From positions 1 to 48,351 of the forward strand of contig CAKQKI010000011.1 of assembly GCA_934248055.1 (NCBI GenBank): a stretch of 48,351 nt of DNA, read 5' to 3'. The translations under genes and the position numbers were made by a program. Shown one piece after another: positions 42,293 through 48,351 of this stretch (position 1 is the first letter of the stretch; each line of letters opens with the position of its first letter). The notes below the pieces were generated by a model. The model was not told where the DNA came from, did not search any database, and worked only from the letters and a program-made list of their open reading frames with translations. The DNA comes from an uncultured Clostridia bacterium. GTDB taxonomy: Bacteria; Bacillota; Clostridia; Christensenellales; Borkfalkiaceae.

Positions 42293-42923
42293 TATGTCTG
42301 CTTTTTACGGCGGGTCGAGAGATTATCTTATAATGATGCATTTATACGATTCCGCCGTAAGACAGTTGAAATTGAAATTCGAAGTGCTGAACAACGAATT
42401 CAGCGTAATGTACGCGCATAACCCCATTCACCATATAGAATCGCGTCTTAAATCGCCCGACAGCATTATAGCAAAACTCGTTAAAAAGGGGTATCCCGTG
42501 ACGATAGAGTCGGCGAAAAAAAACGTGAACGACATTGCGGGCGTACGCGTCGTTTGCGGATATATAGACGACGTTTACAGCGTTGCCGAAATGCTTGAAC
42601 GGCAGACCGATATGGAAATAGTAAAAATTCAGGACTATATCAAAACGCCCAACTATAACGGATACAGATCCCTTCATCTCGATATTAAAATCCCCGTGTA
42701 TCTTTCGGACAGAACGGAACACGTTATCGCCGAAGTTCAGATCCGTACCATAGCGATGGACTTCTGGGCGAGCCTTGAACACGATATAAGATATAAGGCG
42801 GATAAATCGAAACTCCCCGAAGGCATCAACGAAGAAATGCTTGAATGTTCCGGTAAAATTGCCGAAATCGACAAAAAAATGCAGGATATGTATAAGAGAA
42901 TTAAAGCGGCGGAAGAAGAATGA
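42267..42923 (+). CDS. Small alarmone synthetase, RelQ-like GTP pyrophosphokinase
   Basis: A 218-residue single-domain RelA/SpoT-family synthetase, without the hydrolase or TGS domains of long RelA. It makes (p)ppGpp from GTP/GDP and ATP. Synthetase motifs are NDIAGVRVVCGYIDDVY, TPNYNGYRSLHLDIKIP (substrate-binding Tyr) and AEVQIRTIAMDFWASLEHDI. The Shine-Dalgarno sequence is GGAGA. It overlaps tilS. A branched-chain amino acid operon under attenuation control follows, so starvation responses are neighbours, although no direct link is shown. The 268 nt after the gene up to the leader peptide hold A-rich sequence and the liv promoter. Confidence 0.93.
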   Translation: MEKTNRNGDMSAFYGGSRDYLIMMHLYDSAVRQLKLKFEVLNNEFSVMYAHNPIHHIESRLKSPDSIIAKLVKKGYPVTIESAKKNVNDIAGVRVVCGYIDDVYSVAEMLERQTDMEIVKIQDYIKTPNYNGYRSLHLDIKIPVYLSDRTEHVIAEVQIRTIAMDFWASLEHDIRYKADKSKLPEGINEEMLECSGKIAEIDKKMQDMYKRIKAAEEE

Positions 42924-43130
42924 TTATTAAAAAAACGGCTTTTTTACAAAAAAACGCCGCAACTTTTTTGAAAACGCAGCGATAAATCTTTTTCAAGTTA
43001 AATAAAACGAAGATATAAGCGGTTGTAATGGCGGAATATAAAACCTATAAGCAGCGATGATATCTTTAAGTAAAACGCATAAAAAAAGTAAAAAAAATTA
43101 AAAAAAATATAAAAAACGCCTTAAAATCGT

Positions 43131-43159
43131 TTGACAAACGAGTGTTATGCGGATAAAAT
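43131..43159 (+). promoter_or_regulatory. liv operon promoter
   Basis: TTGACA (43131-43136), a 17-nt spacer and TAAAAT (43154-43159). The predicted start near 43166 is about 26 nt before the leader peptide ATG. Confidence 0.85.
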
Positions 43160-43191
43160 AGTAACATAAACTTTTTGGGAAAGGCAAAATT

Positions 43192-43275
43192 ATGAGAAAC
43201 GTTAATTTCGTAAACGTCATAGTCATTCTCCTCGTGGTCCTCATTAAAAAGAAGACCTTGTTTTGCCGTACTTAA
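43192..43275 (+). CDS. Branched-chain amino acid attenuator leader peptide
   Basis: A 27-codon reading frame with Shine-Dalgarno GGGAAAGG about 8 nt upstream. Residues 9-18 are VIVILLVVLI, ten consecutive branched-chain residues, and 13 of 27 residues are Val, Ile or Leu. It sits 26 nt from the promoter and 145 nt before livK. The frame overlaps the 5' arm of a predicted antiterminator (43254-43267). Ribosome stalling at these codons when charged Val/Ile/Leu tRNAs are scarce would leave that arm free and let transcription continue. The peptide itself probably has no other function. No other gene is visible in 42924-43420. Confidence 0.92.
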   Translation: MRNVNFVNVIVILLVVLIKKKTLFCRT

Positions 43276-43308
43276 AAATAAAGTGATTTATAAGGTAAAA
43301 GCAAGGTC
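43254..43308 (+). promoter_or_regulatory. Antiterminator of the liv attenuator
   Basis: GACCTTGTTTTGCC (43254-43267) pairs with GGTAAAAGCAAGGTC (43294-43308). The right arm includes the left arm of the terminator, so the two structures exclude each other. Confidence 0.85.
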
Positions 43309-43338
43309 GTCATAATAAAGTGGCGACCTTATTTTTTT
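43303..43338 (+). terminator. Attenuator terminator of the liv operon
   Basis: AAGGTCG (43303-43309) pairs with CGACCTT (43324-43330), followed by A and seven T. Confidence 0.92.
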
Positions 43339-43420
43339 ACCGTTGAACGCCGTTCGCGTTCAAACAGCGGGTAATTGAGCGCGAAACGCTTGATAATATA
43401 TTTTTTAGGAGGATATAACT

Positions 43421-44611
43421 ATGAAGAAGAACTTTTTGAAAACGGCGGCAGTCGTTTTGTCGGTTGCAATGTGCGCGACCGTGGGCGCCGGTTGTAATAA
43501 GGGCGGCGGTAATTACGCCGCAAAGAACACCGAATTTTATATCGGCGCAAGCGGACCTTTGACGGGCGATTATTCTATTTACGGCGTTGCCGTTAAGAAC
43601 GGCGCCGCGCTTGCGGTTAAAGAAATCAACAAAGTTTCGGAAAGCGAACTCGGTTTTAAATTTAAATGGGATATTCGCGACGACGAAGCAGGCACGGAAA
43701 AAGTCAAAGGCAATTATTCGGATATGTATGAAAAAGGAATGCAGGCTTCTCTCGGTTGCGTTACTTCGGGGTCGTGTATCGAATTCAAGAATTACGCAAT
43801 AGACGATAACGTATTCGTTCTTGCTCCTTCCGCTACGGCAGACGACGTAACCAAAAACGCAAGCAATATTTATCAGATGTGTTTTTCGGATTCGGGGCAG
43901 GGGGTTGCTTCGGCGGCGTACGTTAAAGCAAATATCGAGAAAACTCAGAAAATAGGCGTATTATATAAGAGTGACGATCCTTATTCGGCAGGTATTCACA
44001 AAAACTTTATGGACTCCATGAAGGGATCGGGTTACGATATAACCGAAAGAAATTTTACGAAAGACACGTCTACCGATTTTTCTCAGCAAATCGAAGCGCT
44101 TAAACAATGCGATTTTATCTTTATGCCGCTTTACACGACAGACGCTTCTAAATTTATAACTCAGGCAAAAGCGTCCGTTAAAAAGACAGCCGTTTACTTC
44201 GGTTGCGACGGGTTTGACGGAATTCAGACGGTTAAAGGTTTTGACGTAGAAAGTTTCGATCAGGAAATATCTTATCTTTCGCACTTCGATTCGAGTTCCA
44301 AAGAAGGTAAATCGGGCGAATTCGTAAAAAATTACACGGCTGCATACGGATCCGATTCTCTCAATCAGTTCGGCGCTTCCGCGTACGATTGCGTATACGC
44401 TGTTTACGAGGCTCTTAAATTCGCAAAAGCCGCGGGAAAGGACGTTAAAGTTAATATGAGCGCGTCTGACGTATGCAATATGCTTAAAGAAGTTTTCCAA
44501 AACGCTTCGTTCTCTTTCGACGGCGTTACCGGCAGTAAAATAACCTGGAATGCGGAAGGGCTTGTACAAAAAACTCCTCTCAAATACAGCGTTAATCACA
44601 AAGCGGCGTAA
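43421..44611 (+). CDS. livK: Branched-chain amino acid ABC transporter substrate-binding lipoprotein
   Basis: A 396-residue extracellular binding lipoprotein. The signal peptide ends in VGAGC (lipidated Cys at about residue 25). The mature part starts FYIGASGPLTGDYSIYGVAV, typical of the LivJ/LivK type I periplasmic-binding fold, with further family features around TSGSCIEFKNYAIDDNVFVL and GFDGIQTVKGFDV. It captures Leu/Ile/Val or related ligands for LivHMGF; specificity is supported by the Val/Ile/Leu attenuator upstream. The Shine-Dalgarno TAGGAGGA is strong. Confidence 0.95.
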   Translation: MKKNFLKTAAVVLSVAMCATVGAGCNKGGGNYAAKNTEFYIGASGPLTGDYSIYGVAVKNGAALAVKEINKVSESELGFKFKWDIRDDEAGTEKVKGNYSDMYEKGMQASLGCVTSGSCIEFKNYAIDDNVFVLAPSATADDVTKNASNIYQMCFSDSGQGVASAAYVKANIEKTQKIGVLYKSDDPYSAGIHKNFMDSMKGSGYDITERNFTKDTSTDFSQQIEALKQCDFIFMPLYTTDASKFITQAKASVKKTAVYFGCDGFDGIQTVKGFDVESFDQEISYLSHFDSSSKEGKSGEFVKNYTAAYGSDSLNQFGASAYDCVYAVYEALKFAKAAGKDVKVNMSASDVCNMLKEVFQNASFSFDGVTGSKITWNAEGLVQKTPLKYSVNHKAA

Positions 44612-44694
44612 AAAAACAGGCGGGTGAGTTACGGCAAACCCGCCCCGCGCCCGGCGGACAAACGCATACTATAAAGAAAAAAAGAGGAGATATA

Positions 44695-45570
44695 ATGATT
44701 TCGTTTTTCACAACGCTTATAAACGGTTTGAGTTTAGGCGGAGTTTACGCGCTCATCGCGCTTGGTTACACTATGGTTTACGGCATAGCGAAAATGCTGA
44801 ATTTCGCGCACGGCGATATTATAATGGTCGGCGGATATACCATAATGGTATTTATGAACGTAACGGGGCAACCCGTTCTTGCAATGGTTTTCGCCGTCGT
44901 AACGTGCTTGCTTTGCGGTATAATTATAGAAAAAATCGCTTATAAACCGCTGCGCGGCGCGTCGCCGCTCGCGGTATTGATAACCGCGATAGGCGTAAGT
45001 TATCTTTTACAAAGCACCGCTCAACTCGTTTTCGGTTCGGCAAGCAAAATAGTGGTTATTGCGGATTTGGGAAGCGTTAAATTCGGTTCTTTTGAAATTT
45101 CGGTCGCCACTATCGTCACGCTGGCGGCGGCTGCGGCTATTATGGTCGCGCTCACGCTTTTCGTGGATCATACCAAAACGGGCAAAGCGATGATTGCGGT
45201 ATCGGAAGATAAATCAGCCGCTCAACTTATGGGAATAAGCGTTAACATGATAATAACGATTACTTTCGCTATCGGCTCCGCGCTTGCGGGCGTTGCGGGC
45301 GTATTTTATCTGCTTAAATCTCCTAACGTATCCGTTCAGATGGGCGCAATGCCGGGAATCAAGGCGTTTACCGCGGCGGTTATAGGCGGTATAGGCTCTA
45401 TTCCCGGGGCTATGCTCGGCGGATTGCTTCTCGGCGTTATAGAAACGTTCTGTCTTGCGATTCCGTGGCTTTCGAGTTTTACGGTTGCAATAGAATTCGC
45501 TATACTTATACTCATACTTCTCGTAAAACCTACGGGAATGCTCGGCAAAAAAATGAGAGAGAAGGTGTGA
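44695..45570 (+). CDS. livH: Branched-chain amino acid ABC transporter permease LivH
   Basis: A 291-residue inner membrane permease with about eight helices. The start FFTTLINGLSLGGVYALIAL and then LGYTMVYGIAKMLNFAHGDI are diagnostic of LivH. The C-terminal GIKAFTAAVIGGIGSIPGAM contains the coupling region that contacts the ATPases. AGAGGAG precedes the ATG. livM begins 1 nt after its stop. Confidence 0.96.
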   Translation: MISFFTTLINGLSLGGVYALIALGYTMVYGIAKMLNFAHGDIIMVGGYTIMVFMNVTGQPVLAMVFAVVTCLLCGIIIEKIAYKPLRGASPLAVLITAIGVSYLLQSTAQLVFGSASKIVVIADLGSVKFGSFEISVATIVTLAAAAAIMVALTLFVDHTKTGKAMIAVSEDKSAAQLMGISVNMIITITFAIGSALAGVAGVFYLLKSPNVSVQMGAMPGIKAFTAAVIGGIGSIPGAMLGGLLLGVIETFCLAIPWLSSFTVAIEFAILILILLVKPTGMLGKKMREKV

Positions 45571-45571
45571 T

Positions 45572-46789
45572 ATGGGAGAGCGGAAATTCAGTTATTTCGG
45601 TGCCGTAAAAAGCAAATTCAAAATTAAAAATCATTTATCTTATATGATTGTCGCGGCGATTGCGATTATATTAGTCATAGCGTCGTCCGTATCGACGGTA
45701 AAATCGTCTACTCTGTATTTATTCGAAGAAATAAGCATAAACGTTATTCTTGCCGTTTCTCTTTCGCTCGTAGTGGGATTTTTAGGCGAACTTTCGCTCG
45801 GGCATGCGGGCTTTATGAGCGTTGGCGCGTTCACGGGGTGCGTGCTTTGTAAGTACGTGTTTCCGTCGCTTGCGGCGTCTTCTCCGCTTGCCGCTATTCT
45901 CATATCGGTAATTGCGGGCGGATTGACCGCTGCCGCGTTCGGCTTTCTTATAGGTCTTCCCGCGTTAAGACTTAAAGGCGATTATCTTGCCATAGTAACG
46001 CTTGCGTTCGGCGAGATTATAAAGGTCGTGTTTCAGAATATAAACGCGCTCGGCGGCGCTCTCGGTTTCAGCCACAGGCGTTACGATAAAGCGGAACTTT
46101 ATATTATTTGTTTCGTTCTCGTTATTCTTACGATCGTAGTTTTGCAGAATTTTATAAAAAGCAAGCACGGCAGGGCGGTTATGGCTATACGCGATAACGA
46201 AATAGCCGCGCGCGCTACGGGCGTAAACGTAACGCCGTATAAAATCTTCGTTTTCGTGCTTTCGGCGTTTTTCGCGGGGATAGCAGGCGTTTTATACGCG
46301 AATTCTCAGAACAACATTCAGGCGGTCGCTTTCGATTATAACAAGTCTATCGACATTCTGGTTATGGTAGTTCTCGGCGGAATGGGAAACACCAACGGCT
46401 CGATTGTGTCGGCTTTCGTTATCACTCTTATAAACAACAGGTTGCAGACTAAACTTACGGGAAATCTCGCCGCGCTTAAAAATCTCGTTTACGCGCTTAT
46501 TCTTATAATTCTCGTTATCTACAATAACGCGCCGCATCTTAAAAAATTCCGTGAAAAATTCAGTTTTAAAAAACTTTTCGCTTCTATAAGAGAAAAAGCA
46601 GTCAAATTGTTCAGAAAGCGCGAAAAAGCGCACGACCCGTCAGTCGAAAAAGAATTCGGCGCAGACTGGTCCAAAATACCTACCAAAGTCGAGATGGACG
46701 CCGTTTTATCGACCGATATTACCAAAGATATAACTTACGTTCCCGATAAACCAGATAAGCCTTCCGGCAATAAGGAGGAAAAACCGTGA
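45572..46789 (+). CDS. livM: Branched-chain amino acid ABC transporter permease LivM
   Basis: A 405-residue permease. ILAVSLSLVVGFLGELSLGH and AGFMSVGAFTG mark the family, as do LKGDYLAIVTLAFGEIIKVV and the coupling region DILVMVVLGGMGNTNGSIV. After the last helix (about residue 325) there is an additional hydrophilic tail of roughly 80 residues, rich in Lys, Asp and Pro (VPDKPDKPSGNKEEKP at the end). This makes the protein longer than the usual core and probably places the tail in the cytosol. The stop overlaps the livG GTG start by 4 nt. Confidence 0.95.
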   Translation: MGERKFSYFGAVKSKFKIKNHLSYMIVAAIAIILVIASSVSTVKSSTLYLFEEISINVILAVSLSLVVGFLGELSLGHAGFMSVGAFTGCVLCKYVFPSLAASSPLAAILISVIAGGLTAAAFGFLIGLPALRLKGDYLAIVTLAFGEIIKVVFQNINALGGALGFSHRRYDKAELYIICFVLVILTIVVLQNFIKSKHGRAVMAIRDNEIAARATGVNVTPYKIFVFVLSAFFAGIAGVLYANSQNNIQAVAFDYNKSIDILVMVVLGGMGNTNGSIVSAFVITLINNRLQTKLTGNLAALKNLVYALILIILVIYNNAPHLKKFREKFSFKKLFASIREKAVKLFRKREKAHDPSVEKEFGADWSKIPTKVEMDAVLSTDITKDITYVPDKPDKPSGNKEEKP

Positions 46790-47559
46790 GCGAATATATC
46801 TTGAAAACGGATAATCTCGGAATATCTTTCGGCGGTCTGAAAGCCGTAAGCGAAGTTAATCTTAAAATAAAAAAGGGCAGTTTATACGGTCTTATAGGTC
46901 CTAACGGCGCGGGAAAAACCACGGTGTTCAATCTGTTGACGGGCGTATATAAGCCGACTTTCGGAGAGTTTTATCTTGACGGCGAAAATCTTACGGGATT
47001 CAGTCAGACGTATATAAACAAAAAGGGAATCGCGCGTACTTTTCAGAATATAAGGCTTTTCAACAACCTTTCGGTAATTAAAAACGTTATGGTTGGTCTT
47101 GCAAACGCCGCGGAATTCAAATGCGGAGTTTTTTCAAGCATTTTCCGTCTTCCTAAATATTATAAAACCGAAATCGCCATGCGCGAACGAGCAAAAGAAA
47201 TTCTCGATACTTTCGGTCTTCTGGAAGAGAGAAATCAACCGGCATACAATCTGCCTTACGGCAAACAGAGAAAACTCGAAATCGCGCGCGCTCTCGCAAC
47301 GAGCCCTAAATTATTGCTGCTCGACGAGCCTGCCGCGGGTATGAACCCGCACGAAACGGAAGAACTTATGAAAACCATAACTTTCGTCAAGGAAAAATAC
47401 GGTGTTACGATTCTTTTAATCGAACACGATATGAAACTCGTAAGCGGTATATGCGACGAACTTACGGTGCTTAATTTCGGAAAAGAACTGTGCTATGGAA
47501 AAACGAAAGACGTTCTTAACGACCCCGAAGTTATCAAAGCGTATCTGGGGGACGAATAG
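46786..47559 (+). CDS. livG: Branched-chain amino acid ABC transporter ATPase LivG
   Basis: A 257-residue ATPase. The start is GTG 46786 with TAAGGAGG 7 nt upstream, overlapping livM (GTGA). It has Walker A GPNGAGKTT, a Q-loop region with GIARTFQNIRLFNNLSV, the signature YGKQRKLEIARALA, and Walker B LLLLDEPAAGMNPHET. The final segment YLGDE is typical of LivG. It pairs with LivF to power uptake. Confidence 0.96.
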   Translation: MSEYILKTDNLGISFGGLKAVSEVNLKIKKGSLYGLIGPNGAGKTTVFNLLTGVYKPTFGEFYLDGENLTGFSQTYINKKGIARTFQNIRLFNNLSVIKNVMVGLANAAEFKCGVFSSIFRLPKYYKTEIAMRERAKEILDTFGLLEERNQPAYNLPYGKQRKLEIARALATSPKLLLLDEPAAGMNPHETEELMKTITFVKEKYGVTILLIEHDMKLVSGICDELTVLNFGKELCYGKTKDVLNDPEVIKAYLGDE

Positions 47560-47560
47560 A

Positions 47561-48271
47561 ATGGAACTTTTAAAAGTTGAAAATTTAGAAGTAAGTTACG
47601 GGCTTATCAAAGCCATAAAAGGCGTGTCGTTTACCGTTAACGAAGGCGAAATAGTCGCTCTTATCGGCGCGAACGGCGCGGGAAAAACCACGATTATGCA
47701 CGCCATAAGCGGACTTATTCCCATAAACGGCGGAAAAATTATTTACGACGGAAACGAACTGAATAAAATTCCCGCGCATAAAATTATTTCTCTCGGACTC
47801 TCGCAGGTCCCCGAAGGAAGACGGGTATTTCAGGAACTTTCCGTTAAAGACAATCTTATTTTAGGCGCGTATACCAGAAAAAACAAAGCGGAAGTAAAAG
47901 CAACGCTCGAGAATATTTACGATATTTTTCCAAGGCTCAAAGAACGTTCTTCGCAGGTGGCGGGAACGCTTTCGGGCGGCGAGCAGCAAATGCTTGCGGT
48001 AGGGCGCGCGCTTATGTCGCACCCGAAAACTCTTCTTCTCGACGAGCCTTCGATGGGACTTTCTCCGTTGTTCGTAAATACGATTTTCGATACGATAAAA
48101 AGAATTAACGAAAACGGAACCACGATACTTTTGGTGGAACAGAACGCTAAAAAAGCATTGTCTGTGGCAAATCGCGCTTACGTACTCGAAACGGGCTTTA
48201 TAACGAAAACGGGTACGGGCGAAGAACTTTTAAACGACGATAACGTTAAAAAAGCGTATCTCGGAGAATAA
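47561..48271 (+). CDS. livF: Branched-chain amino acid ABC transporter ATPase LivF
   Basis: A 236-residue ATPase starting at ATG 47561, 1 nt after livG; an upstream in-frame start at 47495 would lie inside livG and lacks conservation. Motifs are MELLKVENLEVSYGLIKAIK, Walker A GANGAGKTT, Q-loop region SQVPEGRRVFQELSV, signature LSGGEQQMLAVGRAL and Walker B LLLDEPSMGLSP, ending in YLGE. It is the last gene of the operon in the window. Confidence 0.96.
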   Translation: MELLKVENLEVSYGLIKAIKGVSFTVNEGEIVALIGANGAGKTTIMHAISGLIPINGGKIIYDGNELNKIPAHKIISLGLSQVPEGRRVFQELSVKDNLILGAYTRKNKAEVKATLENIYDIFPRLKERSSQVAGTLSGGEQQMLAVGRALMSHPKTLLLDEPSMGLSPLFVNTIFDTIKRINENGTTILLVEQNAKKALSVANRAYVLETGFITKTGTGEELLNDDNVKKAYLGE

Positions 48272-48276
48272 AGGCA

Positions 48277-48302
48277 TAGGGATTCCATTCGTCATCACTA
48301 AC
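48277..48302 (-). repeat. Dispersed intergenic repeat, copy 3
   Basis: On the minus strand GATGACGAATGGAATCCCTA preceded by GTTAGT. The 20-nt core is identical to copy 1. It lies directly downstream of livF, as copy 1 overlaps the end of apeB. Confidence 0.8.
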
Positions 48303-48329
48303 TATTTTTGCGGTGATAAACCGATTTAT

Positions 48330-48346
48330 GCGGCGTTAAACGCCGC
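48330..48346. other. Short hairpin at the window end
   Basis: GCGGCGTT pairs with ACGCCGC around a minimal loop. No T-run is visible before the window ends, so terminator function for the liv operon is uncertain. Confidence 0.4.
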
Positions 48347-48351
48347 TCGTA

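Noticed and set aside
42924..43130. Terminator after the alarmone synthetase gene
   Set aside because: AACGGC/GCCG-like arms are present in A-rich sequence, but no stem plus T-run good enough to call.
1..48351. CRISPR array, prophage or insertion sequence
   Set aside because: No regularly spaced repeats, integrase, transposase or phage structural genes are visible.

Overview
The window looks like chromosomal DNA of a spore-forming, monoderm Bacillota bacterium, probably an uncultured gut-type Clostridia lineage. The evidence is a GerA-type germinant receptor operon, sigma-A type promoters, a SipW/TasA-like surface protein locus, two class I c-di-GMP riboswitches and lipoprotein signal peptides. 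The lineage is an inference from gene content; no marker-gene phylogeny was possible.

Region 1 (1-13.5 kb) is mostly housekeeping. It holds transketolase (minus strand), prolyl-tRNA synthetase, a CPBP membrane protease, an Asn/Gly/Asp-tailed membrane protein, mnmE, a LysR regulator, a sirtuin and tRNA-Leu(UAG). After the tRNA come minus-strand genes for a leucine-rich-repeat lipoprotein, an M18 aminopeptidase, a DUF1003 protein and a calcineurin-like phosphoesterase. The first 330 bases hold nested inverted repeats, one arm of which recurs near 13.57 kb.

Region 2 (13.6-31.4 kb) is the striking part: a locus that makes, senses and degrades c-di-GMP while building a surface structure. On the minus strand lies a membrane GGDEF / GGDEF-EAL protein whose two halves are joined through a run of 15 G; one base more or less would split it into two translationally overlapping genes. 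On the plus strand a consensus promoter and class I c-di-GMP riboswitch precede two proteins with SipW-type signal peptides. A second promoter and riboswitch, with a duplicated 3' half and terminator, precedes an eight-gene operon. Its genes are a degenerate EAL protein, a membrane-anchored TasA/camelysin-like protein, a probable major fibre subunit, a SipW-type signal peptidase, a membrane-anchored McrB-like AAA+ ATPase, a DUF2357 (McrC-like) protein flanked by two copies of another domain, a second SipW-type signal peptidase, and a membrane EAL phosphodiesterase. I read this as a c-di-GMP-switched surface-fibre system in which an McrB/McrC-like pair has been recruited away from DNA restriction. 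The assembly is inferred from context and I know of no described system of this form.

Region 3 (31.4-43 kb) holds a heterodimeric ABC exporter, a HAD phosphatase, the gerA operon (minus strand), HU, a short-chain dehydrogenase, tilS and a small alarmone synthetase.

Region 4 (43.1-48.3 kb) is a branched-chain amino acid ABC transporter operon (livKHMGF). It is preceded by an unannotated 27-residue leader peptide with ten consecutive Val/Ile/Leu codons and mutually exclusive antiterminator and terminator hairpins, a textbook ribosome-mediated attenuator. Three genes in the window (apeB, the first ABC exporter gene and the HAD gene) have their -10 box only 6-9 nt before the start codon and no Shine-Dalgarno sequence, so they are probably leaderless.
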